Shown here in pieces: positions 21,955 to 31,493 of a stretch of DNA of 64,000 bases; position 1 is the stretch's first letter; each line of letters begins with the position of its first letter. A model generated the notes under the pieces. It made no database searches and was not told the origin of the DNA. It saw only the letters and a list, made by a program, of their open reading frames with translations. The position numbers were made by a program, and so were the translations under genes. The DNA lies in NCBI GenBank assembly GCA_019828545.1, contig JACVRA010000189.1:62001-126000 (forward strand), written 5' to 3'. Source of the DNA: Paracamarosporium sp. OC-R06-R3. Taxonomy: Eukaryota > Ascomycota > Dothideomycetes > Pleosporales > Didymosphaeriaceae.

Positions 21955-23138
21955 ATGTCTATGTCCGGCGGTCTGGCGTTGTTGGCGTCCGTCGTCTTTG
22001 AAGTCGGCGCTCTTTCCAACCCCGCTGATACTCGTCTTCGATTAGCAGCTACGGCTGCTAGTCTGTACTCTCTTTTCCTCTTCATTCAAAGTCCACCGGC
22101 AGGAACTTTAATGACTGTCTGGCCTATGGGCATGAATATTTACAGTCAAATTCAACGATGCATAAACAATCTTTGGTTCAGAGATCCTCATGAGTTTGCA
22201 CGAAAGGGCGATGCAGCGGCAACAGGCAGGCTCAGCACTACCGATGCTCTAGATGTTTCTCTAACAGTCCGCGGCCTTGGATGGTTCGTCACCATACATT
22301 TCCCCGTTGCGTTGTTCACTGTCATGCTAACAGAGGTACCAGGAGCTTCCAAGCGAAGCGGATTCCCGAACATCGCCTCGCCTCGAGCTCCCGATTTCGG
22401 TTCGCAATTTCGCAGTTGTCGGGTGCTCTGCTGCGCTATATTGCCTTGGACTTCGGTATTTCGCTCGCCAACGTGACACTCACGACGCTTGACGGCACTT
22501 CTCTTTTCTTGCGCCTTGCCCTGGGTGCACTCATGGTACTCTACGTTCGCTGGGTAATGGACATTCCTTTCCGCATATTTTCAGCCATTACCGTTCTTGC
22601 GGGAATCTACGCTCCTGCTGATTGGCCGCCCCTTTTCGGTCGATGGGAAGATGCCTTCACCGTCCGCCGTTTCTGGTCACATAACTGGCACCAGGTCATG
22701 AGTCAGCTTCAAGGGCCGGCAGTGCAGGCCGGAGTCCGCAAGCTGGGTATAAGCAAAAGAAGTTATCTGGGTCATTGGGCCATGGTTTGCGGAAACTTCT
22801 TCATAGCGTTCTTGGACCATGCTTATGGCCGAATCCTCGCAGGAGGTGATGTTATGGACGACTTTTACATGTTCGCTGCCCAGCCCATAGCTATCTGGAT
22901 CGAGGACACGGTCAGAGACGTGGCAGTGGCATGCGGTCTATTGGATAAACACCACAGATCCGGTCTGGAGATTTCCTTAGGCTACATATGGGTAGCAGCC
23001 TTTGAGTGCTGGACGTTTCTCGATTTCATGAACGGTGGGATACGCTTGCGCGGCAACGTGCCTGCCGACACTCTGATTGAGCCTTGTTATGGCGTGAGCT
23101 TCATGACTCCGCTCTTGGAACGGTATTTTTCTTCGTAA
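21955..23138 (+). CDS. Wax-synthase-like membrane-bound O-acyltransferase
   Basis: There are two exons, 21955-22335 and 22416-23138, joined across an 80-bp GT-AG intron without shifting the frame (FTVMLTE to LSGALLRY). The product is 367 residues. It has several hydrophobic helices and the family's signature RRFWSHNWHQ (around residue 220), whose His is the likely catalytic residue of wax-synthase/MBOAT-like acyltransferases. Such enzymes in fungal clusters acylate a hydroxyl of a terpenoid or polyketide at the ER membrane. It is the left-most gene with an AflR-type element in its promoter, so I place it in the polyketide cluster. The substrate is unknown. Confidence 0.8.
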
Positions 23139-24140
23139 CGAACTTTAGACTATCTTCGCTTTCGTATTGTCAATAGAATATTCATTGGGTTTAAGTCGGG
23201 TCTTGGCAAATGCTTAATTAACCTGCTACGAGGGGGCCCACTCTCTAAAATAGGAGTACTAACAATTTTGGGCCCTACTACTGCAGGTGCAGCTGCCTGG
23301 CGGAACACTTCCGTGCACGCTAAACCTTTTATACAATTGATATCCACAATTCATGAACAAAAGACTTACTACATAGTTCTTCCCTAAAATGGGGGCCATA
23401 GAAACACGTTGGCACGAAGGATCAATGGTGCAGCTTGCTGGTGTAACACTTCAGCGCGCGCTAATCCTTCAACACATTTGGTGTCCACAATTTTTGAAGA
23501 CAACACCTTTATTACCTCATGGGTTCCTTGGTATACGTGCGTGCAAAGTACGAAGGATCCCCACTGCAGGCGCAGCTGGCTGATGCAACACTTCCGTGCA
23601 CGCTAAATCTGCCAAACGCTTCATTTCCACAATTCTTGAAGCAAATTCTTACTTTCCTCATGAGGTCAAAGAAATACGGACATACGAAGGATCAGCGCAC
23701 GGTGGTGTTCCAACACTGCCTTCTTGCATAAGATTCTGATCATAAAGCAGATCGACTATTCACCGGAACTTTGCGTCGTTTGTGATCAGTGTGGCCACGA
23801 GGATGACACCGATAACTTGTACCACCATGGCTGATGTCTGATGTCTGATGTATGCCTTTTCCTTACGTGTATCGCTGACGCGTTAATACGGTGAGCTCGG
23901 AATATACGATCTTGGGCATGTACTGAGTCAGACGACAAAGCGACCCCCACAGGACTTGTAACGGCCCGGGAACTCATAGGATTTTTGTGCTATAGCCGTT
24001 GAAATTTGAATACAGGCAAGAACAGAAGCACGGTCTATTGACAACTCATAGATCGACATGCGCCCAGATAAACGTTCGCTACACCTACGTCAACTCCCGG
24101 ATTATCCGACCGGTCGCATGCGATCGTCTCCAGAACTTCT
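23139..24140. other. Gene-free region containing a diverged tandem repeat
   Basis: This convergent spacer separates the acyltransferase and the minus-strand DUF1772 gene. It holds three degenerate copies of a roughly 141-bp unit (listed separately) and no gene. Confidence 0.5.
23279..23700. repeat. Three diverged copies of a ~141-bp tandem repeat
   Basis: The motif GGTGCAGCT (third copy GGCGCAGCT), followed by AACACTT, GCGCTAA/CACGCTAA, TTCCACAATT/GTCCACAATT and a TTACCTCATG-like end, recurs beginning at 23286, 23427 and 23569, a period of 141-142 bp. ACGAAGGATC precedes the second and third copies and appears again after the third, near 23684. The copies are clearly diverged. No coding frame runs through all three. 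Confidence 0.7.
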
Positions 24141-24772
24141 TCAAATCAACATAGCTACAGCGCTCAACAGAGCTGCAGTGCCAGTGATGCACGCACGGTT
24201 AATGTTCTGACTCTTCCACTTCATGACAAGCGCCTTGGTTTCGGCCTCGCTAGGCGCACCGGGCCTTCCCTTCGCCTTATCGACCAAGCGGTCGATCGTG
24301 GTAGGATGCATTACCGCCCACGTATACGGGACAATGCATGGCACGATAATAGCCGCAGCAGTGTACAGCCGGAAGGGCGTAAAAGGTAGCGTGCTATGAA
24401 TGTGGCGTGCTGCAGTCCAGGGGTCAGCTGCCACTACAGCACAGATGGGGGAAGGATTGAGGCTCCATACATTGATAGGCGAGGAACGCGAAGACGGATG
24501 AGCAAGTAATCGCGAGAGGTGGAGCTGAGGCACGGCCCATTACGAATGCGAAGTTCCATTGCTTCGCCATGTCCACGTCGGACACGGGCGCAGCCTTTAT
24601 CGCTTCCACCGTTCCGATGGAGAAGGCGGCGATGTATGCTAGCAGAGAGGGCTTAGTCCAAACAGGTTCATTTCGAGCAACGCCAAGGGGAAATTATCTC
24701 ACTGGACAGTGCGGTCGAGGTGACGACTCCGAAGAGCTTGATTGCAGGGAGGTAGCTCTGGAGTTGGGCCAT
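24141..24772 (-). CDS. DUF1772 protein, anthrone-oxygenase-like
   Basis: Three exons, 24772-24703, 24638-24471 and 24409-24141, are joined across GT-AG introns of 64 and 61 bp. The product is 168 residues, the usual size of DUF1772 proteins. It is small and polytopic: MAQLQSYLPAIKLFGVVTS, then a second helix (PLAITCSSVFAFLA), a central helix pair (AAAIIVPCIVPYTWAVMHPT) and a C-terminal helix, with the family-like PTTIDRL/WKSQNINR region between. Members such as HypC, MdpH, GedH and EncC oxidise anthrones to anthraquinones. Neighbours (AflR-like regulator, NR-PKS remnant) fit that pathway. A strong palindrome sits 172 bp upstream. The activity is inferred from family and context. Confidence 0.82.
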
Positions 24773-25186
24773 GATGCAGATTGTGTTCGACTCGAAGCTG
24801 TAGATTGAGGGATATCGGAGCAGCAAGCTCAAGGCTGTGTGAGAAAAAGGCACCTTAAAAGTGGCTATCTTTCATTGACCCAATTCGCCGGGACTGTGCA
24901 ACGTAATAAAGTTCCGACATCCCCCCATATCTCGAAGATGGTTGGCCGGAGTCCGGCCGTTCACGCTTACTCACTCGAAAACAGATTAAGTCGCTTACAT
25001 TACACGAAGGAGCTCGCGATTGTTGACATTTTAATCTTCAGCCACGGCGCACGCACCGTTGTCGATCCATCTCATGAGGGTAAGCTTACTGGTAGATCAC
25101 GCCACGGTGGTCAAATGCTGATCTGATTTTCAGTGGGGTGACTCTATACTGATTCTATCAAGCGTTCTACAGAATACAACCCTATC
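24773..25186. other. Intergenic region between DUF1772 gene and AflR-like gene
   Basis: This spacer lies between the promoter of the DUF1772 gene and the 3' end of the regulator gene, both on the minus strand. It carries the palindrome listed at 24944. No gene is seen. Confidence 0.5.
24944..24958. promoter_or_regulatory. Perfect CGG-N3-CCG palindrome in DUF1772 promoter
   Basis: GGCCGG-AGT-CCGGCC is a perfect inverted repeat with a 3-base spacer, 172 bp before the start of the DUF1772 gene. CGG-N3-CCG is the half-site geometry of dimeric Zn2Cys6 regulators. It keeps the CGG-N3-CCG core of the other cluster sites but has C instead of T at the outer position, so it is not a strict TCG-N5-CGA site. 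Confidence 0.5.
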
Positions 25187-26338
25187 CTACCCTCTTAGTA
25201 ATATCTGCACCACCTTCAATGAGATCTCGTGCAGCCGCCGACGGAACTCGTCGTGGACGCGCGCTGCCATGGTATCTGACAAGAGCAGCGAGTCGCTGGA
25301 TGTGTACATCTGGTCGGCGGGGCCTTGCCTCACCCCACCGGAGCAGTGCCCGCCCGTCACAACCTGAACGTGACCCGAAAAGCGTTCGATTATGTCGTTG
25401 AGCCGGTAGAGGTCGTCCAGCATAGTTTCCGCAGCTACCACACTCTGTGCGTCGATCTCGCTTCCTCCGCCGCCCATACAAAGGGGAGGGCTTGCTCGTG
25501 AAAAATCCAGTAGATCTAATGGTGAAAACCCGTCTGAAACACTGCTGGCCGAGCTGCCACTCGATCGGACAGGTGCTGTGTTGTCTACAGCGCGTGTACA
25601 CCAGGTGAGAACCCTGGAGATGACCAGTGCCACAATGGTGAGCAGATTTTCGTTGTTTGCGCAGGAACATTTTAATATGCTACTCAAGGGCCCGGTGAGT
25701 TCCTTGTTTAGCGAAATGGCCGCTTCGAGTGTGAATGGTGGAAGGTTTTTGGCGGCACTGGTCGGTCGCATGGAAGATGCAGATGCATCGGCCAGACTGG
25801 ATTGCCCGAGGAGGTCTAGTGCAAAACTCAGGCATCCGGATTCGTGGTGACAGCCGTGCCCCTCTGGCTCGTTCTGCAAGTAATTCCATGCAGGGTCTCC
25901 AGTGTCTTTGTGGGTCAGAAAGTCCGCCAGTTCGGTGTCGGTGTGCAGGGAAGATGTGGTGGTATCAAAGAGGTTTTGGGGGGGATGTGTCGAGACTTCT
26001 GCCAGGCTCATGTCGAGTTGCCGTGCTGAGATGGTGGTTGGGAGGTTGCGAGGAGCTTCATCCAGCATTGAGCTGATCGAAGACGCGCGATTCTTGTCTG
26101 TGGTCACGCTGTCTACCCTCGAATTCCGTCTCTTGTTGCTCTTGAGCTTTCCATCGGCGCTATTCTGTGCTGAAGGGCGTCCAGTACGTTTGGAGGTGCG
26201 GTAAACACAAGCGATGCCGCGAGTAACACACCGCGAACAGCTTGGTTTTTCTTTGCTGCACCGCACCTTTGCAGCGGAACAGGTCTTACAGCTGTCGCAT
26301 AGCTTGACGGCGTTGTGGGTCGCGGTAAAATTGGTCAT
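25187..26338 (-). CDS. AflR-like Zn2Cys6 transcription factor
   Basis: Starting at the Met at 26338 the protein is 383 residues; the frame is open to 26554, with further ATGs at 26365 and 26521. The binuclear zinc cluster is complete at residues 17-44 (CxxCx6Cx6CxxCx6C, SCKTCSAAKVRCSKEKPSC) and is followed by YRTSKRTGRP, the AflR-type linker. The C-terminal part (LNDIIERFSGHVQ; DEFRRRLHEISLKVVQILLR) resembles the AflR C-terminal domain. Members such as AflR and MdpE activate aromatic polyketide clusters by binding TCG-N5-CGA. Six neighbouring genes carry CGG-N3-CCG sites, so it is the likely local activator. Its own promoter shows no such element. Confidence 0.85.
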   Translation of the reverse strand: MTNFTATHNAVKLCDSCKTCSAAKVRCSKEKPSCSRCVTRGIACVYRTSKRTGRPSAQNSADGKLKSNKRRNSRVDSVTTDKNRASSISSMLDEAPRNLPTTISARQLDMSLAEVSTHPPQNLFDTTTSSLHTDTELADFLTHKDTGDPAWNYLQNEPEGHGCHHESGCLSFALDLLGQSSLADASASSMRPTSAAKNLPPFTLEAAISLNKELTGPLSSILKCSCANNENLLTIVALVISRVLTWCTRAVDNTAPVRSSGSSASSVSDGFSPLDLLDFSRASPPLCMGGGGSEIDAQSVVAAETMLDDLYRLNDIIERFSGHVQVVTGGHCSGGVRQGPADQMYTSSDSLLLSDTMAARVHDEFRRRLHEISLKVVQILLRG

Positions 26339-28322
26339 CGGGACTGATGGCTCCAAAAGTTTCATAGACGGATGTTCCAGAGTCTCGGAATTAGAGATGC
26401 ACCCGCCTTGATATAAAGTATGCGACCGTGACAGCGTTAGCGAGTAGCTTTGTGCCCCCACACAATCCAGCTTTGTGGCGTTCACGACCGGCTGGCCTGT
26501 GTTCAGGCAGACGAGTCTCATCACGGTCGAGCCCTTACTCGTGCGGGTTTCCAAATTAGTCGCCTAATAAGCTGGAGTCGCTAGTAGGGGTCAAGGCGAA
26601 TCAGGCGAGCGTCACGACAATGACGTAAAAACGGCTTAGGATCAGCGAGTCCGTTACTCCAATCATACACGCGCGATCCGTACAATCCTGGGTCACATCA
26701 GGGCTAATTAGAGGACTAAAATCTTAACAAGCAATACACTCGCTAGCGACTAGCGATCGTGGCTTTCATCCTCTCACACCGCTGGAACACCGGTCCGCCC
26801 CGCTCCGCTAGCGATCCTATTCAACGTACGTACGAAACGTGGCATGGTCGAACCACCCGTGATAAGGATGTTCCCGCGATAAGGATGCCTAACACCCACG
26901 TGCCTTAAATTGCGGTTCTCTGATCCACCGGAAGTATCAAACCCTTTGAAAGGAATGTCTTCGTGTATTTCTCAAGCGATCCTTATCACCGTTAGATACC
27001 TACCCGATTGTAACGTAGGTATACGGGCTTTACGCCACATAGATAACCTTGCATACAATACAGCGTTTCCCACACCGAGTTCGTCTGTGCACTGCTAGCC
27101 GGTCCCAATTCGTTCACCCTACCACCTTGATGGTCTTGACTTCCGTCACTTTTGGGTCGTCCCACTTCTCGCTCGCTAGGAAAAAACGACAAGAATCCAG
27201 CAGCTTTCAGAACACGAGGTCGCAGCTGTATTGCCCAGCCGTATCAATGCTACCAAGAAATCTATATTCAGATACGATTATCTTAGCTGTAAATTTCGAG
27301 AGCATCTAAGATATCCAAAATGTGGATAGTGTCTACTAGGCAAAACGTCTCTAGTGCCCTTAACGAAAGCTTCTAAGTGTTTACACTTGTAGGAAGCACA
27401 CCAGGCACGCAGGGTCCAGGCCGCGGGTCCAGGCCGCGTGTCAATGAACGGTGACCAGTAATATTGCTCAACGCGGCCTCTGCTACGCTAAGGTTACCGC
27501 CCCTGGCCTCAGGGATCCCGCCCCTTGCGTTAGGAATCCCGCCTCATGCGGTCAGCAATCAGCCCCATGCATGTCGTAAGAACTCCGCCTCAGAATCCTA
27601 CGGCTCAACGGAGTACTAGGAAAGCTTAACATAAGGTCAGCTACGCCTAAAGAAGGCAGCAAGTGTGGGGAGGCATACGCCAGCATGAGATGCTGCAAGA
27701 ACAGCTCCGCCGACTTTGCGGTCGGACCATAGCTGAATAACCGCCTGAGAACGTGCGCAGGAGATGCAAAGGATCGGGGGGAAGTCATGAGGCCGAAGAG
27801 GTGCAGGCCGCGGAGTTTCCATGCATACATATGCATTCCCTCAACCTCAAAACAAAGCATTGCTTTACATAACGAGCATCACAGTGGATCGAACCACCAC
27901 GGGGAAAACTCAGATATCACGACATCAAGTGCCCCATCTGATCTCGCATCATCCACCCTTGTCAAGCGGCTGGGTGGAACACTGAGCTTACGCTTGGGGC
28001 TGAAACAGAGAAAACGCGAGCTCCTGCAAATGTTAACTCTTACCCATACGGATGGGTCTCGAGGGTGCAAGGGTGACACATGCACAGGTAAGGCATTTTA
28101 TGCTTGAATCGGATTACCGAAACACTAGAAGGCCCGAGTTTGGAGAGACTACGGACACGGTTAAAGTCGATCTCTCATCAGCGCTAGTCCAATCAGGGCG
28201 AGCGTGGCAGCTGGTCCCCGTCAAGGATAAAGCTTGTAGGTAGCTCAGGTGCAGGGCCTGATGATTCTGTCAGAATGTCTATTATGCTTGCTGTCCGGCA
28301 GTAAACATTGCTGTCAAGAATA
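26339..28322. other. 2-kb gene-free region with short degenerate repeats
   Basis: This is the divergent spacer between the AflR-like and bZIP regulators. Short repeats occur at 27411-27440 (GGGTCCAGGCCGC twice) and 27505-27560 (two diverged copies of a GGGATCCCGCCCCTTGCG-like unit). A T-arm-like GGTTCGATCC is present on the minus strand near 27893 but no tRNA can be folded around it. A TCGG-ATTA-CCGA palindrome lies at 28109-28120, 203 bp before the bZIP start. No gene is seen. Confidence 0.45.
28109..28120. promoter_or_regulatory. TCGG-N4-CCGA palindrome upstream of bZIP gene
   Basis: TCGGATTACCGA is a perfect inverted repeat with one base more spacing than the AflR-type sites in the other cluster promoters. 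It lies 203 bp upstream of the bZIP ATG. It may be a weak or variant site for the same regulator, or chance. Confidence 0.3.
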
Positions 28323-29440
28323 ATGTCTAGCAATGCTAGGGACGCGACACCGACCGAGAAGAAGAGATTGCAGAATCGGGTGGCACAACGTTTATACCGT
28401 ACGGATCAGCTACAGCACTCGTTTCGCCGCTTTGCTAATGTTTTCGATAAGGCCAGCGTATGAAAGCCAGAATGGAGGCGCTACAAGCTAGATTGGACAT
28501 GATTGAAGGAAATGGTCAACACATTGACCTAAGGCCAGGGAGTATGCGACACAAGGCACGACACCCGCGATCTGTATCAAGTACAGAGAACGATGTGGAC
28601 ATGACTACATCGCTTCCTTCGGTCGAGAGGCATCGGGATCAGCAGTTACCAGCCCCAACGGCGAAAATGGTCCCGGATGACGGCGTTTCTGTCACCTCCG
28701 ATTCCAGCTGTGATAATGAAGCGGGGAAAGGGGGAGTCCAGCACGGAAAGGCTCTTCAGTCTTCTACGTGGAAAGCGAACGGAAGTCTAGGCAGCGGTCA
28801 ACTCACCAACGGGACCTCTCCAGCAGCACCGTATGAACTTGAACAGTCTACGCAATTCGACATCGACTGTAAGTCTTATCAATACGCGATTACCTAAAGA
28901 TGTGCTATACTGAACCTTCCTGTAGTAGACCCAGCAACGAACAACTTCCAGTACGACCCACCAGAGTTTCCCGATGATACCAACTTCTGGGACTTTCACC
29001 TCGCCACAAGCACTCAAGCCTTGCCCCAAAATCCGACGCTTCCCACCGATCCGCTACAAGCCGCAATTGAGCCCCCTCTCCTACAGGGTTTTGAGATCAC
29101 AACAACGCGCAACGACAATCCGTCGTGGGCGCCTAGCCTTGCCAACGGGCAGGCGACAACAAAGACCGACAAACCGTCACAGGCTGCACGGCCATGTCCA
29201 GGCCCGGGAGCCGCGCTGGAGGAGCGCATAAATTTCGTTGCCGACCAAGCCAAGCTGGCTGGTTTCAAGGACCTGGATGCCTTGATTACGGCGTACTATG
29301 GCATGGTGAAGGACAATGTGGGGGCATTGGCCACCATGGAGAATGGCTCCACCCGACGGGTGCCCCAGCTTATAGCGACTATACGGCACGCGATACGAGA
29401 GTGGAAGGAATGGGAGCGGAGAGGCTTTCCACTTGACTAG
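28323..29440 (+). CDS. bZIP transcription factor
   Basis: Three exons, 28323-28398, 28452-28868 and 28926-29440, are joined across 53- and 57-bp introns and give 335 residues. The first intron cuts the basic region: EKKRLQNRVAQRLYR is completed by QRMKARMEALQARLD, giving the NxxAQxxYR signature of fungal AP-1-like bZIP proteins and the start of the leucine zipper. The middle is Ser/Thr/Pro-rich, and the C-terminus (LEERINFVADQAKLAGFKDLD, ITAYYG) matches a conserved tail seen in cluster-associated fungal bZIPs. It lies between the AflR-like regulator and the MFS exporter and may be a second local regulator. Confidence 0.82.
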
Positions 29441-31283
29441 TGCACCACAAAAAGGGATAGGTTGTCTGATACATACGTCGCCGTCATAGATATCCTCGCT
29501 AATAGATGTTACAAAAAATGTAGACCTCCCTAGAAAATTAATTCTCATTACTTGCGTACTACTCAGTATGCTCAATCTCCTGATGGAGGCAGGCGCACTC
29601 ATCTTGGTATTCCTATGCGTTGACGTGATATCATCAGAGCGTGACCCTCCAATCCAACGGTCTCGTGTGTAACGCTGCAAACTTGAGTAACGGTCACTGT
29701 TGTGGCGGCGGGTGGCTTCCACTGGGAGTTGCGTGATTGTCGGGGTGCGGGTGAGGTTGATAGCGACCCGCGGCCTGTTTGGGTGTATTGGACTGAGGTG
29801 GTGGGCACAAATGGAGCCACCCGCTGGGCGTTGATGCTTGGCGAAAACCCTGCTTCATGCAACGGATCTCGCCAGGGGTAATGCCACTCCAGCAAACCAG
29901 GGATATTACCGTGTCTTTGCAGCTCGCCACCTGTCGGAAAATTCTCACACGTGTAGCTGCATCGCAGATCATACTGCGAGAAACAAGAGGGATGACTAAC
30001 CGGTGGTGGCAGCCATGTGACACTAGAGGTACGGAGTGGGCGACGAAGTCTTGAAATTCAGGTCGCACGAGGAGGTGTTGACAGCTGAGGTGGCGGCGCT
30101 TCAGCTCCCGCACGTCAATCTGGCAGGTCAAGAGGCGACAACGCAGACTGTGCAGGATGCAGAAAATGAACCGTATAACTGGAACTCCATGCCGCGTTGT
30201 GCGACCGACTCTACACAGTCGCTCCGAGATCGTTGCCCACACATTGCCGCATGCGGAGCCACGTTGCCAGCTCTACCGAGAATTGCTCGGTTATTCTCTT
30301 GGTCGGTCGCAGATCACACCGTTCGACGGAACGATCATCCTTGCCAACACCACACAACTGTCATTTGGTCGGACTTCACGAAGTATCGATCGGAGCTGGT
30401 GGTGTGAGACGCTAGGTCGACGGCTCGGTACACCGAAGTTGCTGGTACAGCTGAACACCATCGGATTTCGCGATAAGATACTTGCCGTCCACGATATATC
30501 CGCATTATAGGCTAGTTGGAACAGGAACAGCGATGTGCATGTTATGGTGTACTGGCAGCCGACCAAACACCTTCCTGGCCTCGTTCAGGCAAACGCCACG
30601 TTCGGTACGCCTGGACGCCACTTCGGTTCGACTGGACGCCCCTACGGAACGGCCGGACCCGGCATATGTACAAGGTCGCCGACATAAGTGCAGCGTCTAG
30701 ACCCGTTCAAATTGTTCTTCTTAACAATGCGCGGTCTGATCCGCTTGATGGCGTGAAGCAAGTGCTTGCAGACACGAGATATGGCATCACTAGCTCATGC
30801 TGCATTCGCGCGAGTAGATACGTATATGCTGACGGACTTTTTCGAGCCCAAGGAGGTGCCCACTGTCGACGTCAGTGGGGTGCAGATCGTTTTTTGGGAA
30901 GCGCCTCAGGTCATGTGTTTCTCTCTTGACCCCCATAACAGTACGCAGAGCTTCACCAATCAGCAGCAAGACTAACCGTACTAGTTACCTGAAACCTCTT
31001 ATGCTCTTGCACCTATTTTGTTCCACTGTGGAAAGTTTTAGCTTCCAAAATTACCGGATATGGCATGGTTAGATTTGGTGCTTACAGGTGGAGCCCTTTG
31101 TGCTACAACAAACCGGATTTCTCCGCACGATGCATCATGACTCCACGACGTCAGCGAGTCACTGAGATGGATGAGCTATCAGCCCTATCAGCGTCGTCAG
31201 AGGCTGTGCAGAAAAGTGGGAAAGACACTGTTGATAGCACGGACGACAGAGTGATCGACCTCAAAGGCTGTAGGATGTACCAT

Positions 31284-31294
31284 CCGGTCTCCGA
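31284..31294. promoter_or_regulatory. AflR-type element upstream of MFS gene
   Basis: CCGGTCTCCGA (reverse complement TCGGAGACCGG) lies 200 bp before the MFS ATG. On the minus strand it fits TCGSWNNSCGR, the extended AflR consensus, and has the CGG-N3-CCG core shared by the cluster promoters. Confidence 0.5.
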
Positions 31295-31396
31295 ATGTCA
31301 TCATCATCATGTAATACCTGGTGTTTCAGGTGTCTTCTTTTCATCTGTAATCAGAGTTAGGTCTAGAATCTCATCACGTCTCACTCTGTTTCTGCC

Positions 31397-31452
31397 TTAA
31401 GTGGTGTTTCTTAAGTGGTGTTTCTTAAGTGGTGTTTCTTAAGTGGTGTTTC
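31397..31452 (+). repeat. Four tandem copies of a 14-bp unit
   Basis: TTAAGTGGTGTTTC is repeated four times without interruption, ending 41 bp before the MFS start codon. It lies between the AflR-type element and the ATG, so it falls in the core promoter or 5' leader. Confidence 0.9.
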
Positions 31453-31493
31453 CTTCATCGATCGGTATACCAGGCTGTCAACCAACCAACACC

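Larger units (their letters stand above)
29441..31493. other. 2-kb region with coding-like remnants but no intact gene
   Basis: No complete gene is seen. A minus-strand frame at about 29975-29599 reads protein-like (YDLRCSYTCENFPTGGELQR, EWHYPWRDPLHEAGF) but has no start or partner exon that I can defend. A plus-strand frame near 30780-30975 also reads protein-like. These may be decayed genes. An imperfect 20-bp direct repeat (TTCGGTACGCCTGGACGCCA) lies at about 30601-30640. The right end is the MFS promoter. Confidence 0.35.

Noticed and set aside
26339..26554. N-terminal extension of the AflR-like protein to 26554
   Set aside because: The longest frame begins with TTG, and AflR-type proteins normally start shortly before the zinc cluster; Met 26338 fits better, though 26365 and 26521 remain possible.
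27880..27960. T-arm-like GGTTCGATCC on the minus strand, suggesting a tRNA
   Set aside because: No matching acceptor stem, D-arm or anticodon arm can be placed around it.
29599..29975. Minus-strand protein-like frame with a Cys pair and His, considered as a C2H2 zinc finger exon
   Set aside because: Cys/His spacing does not make a finger, and no upstream exon with an ATG could be joined.
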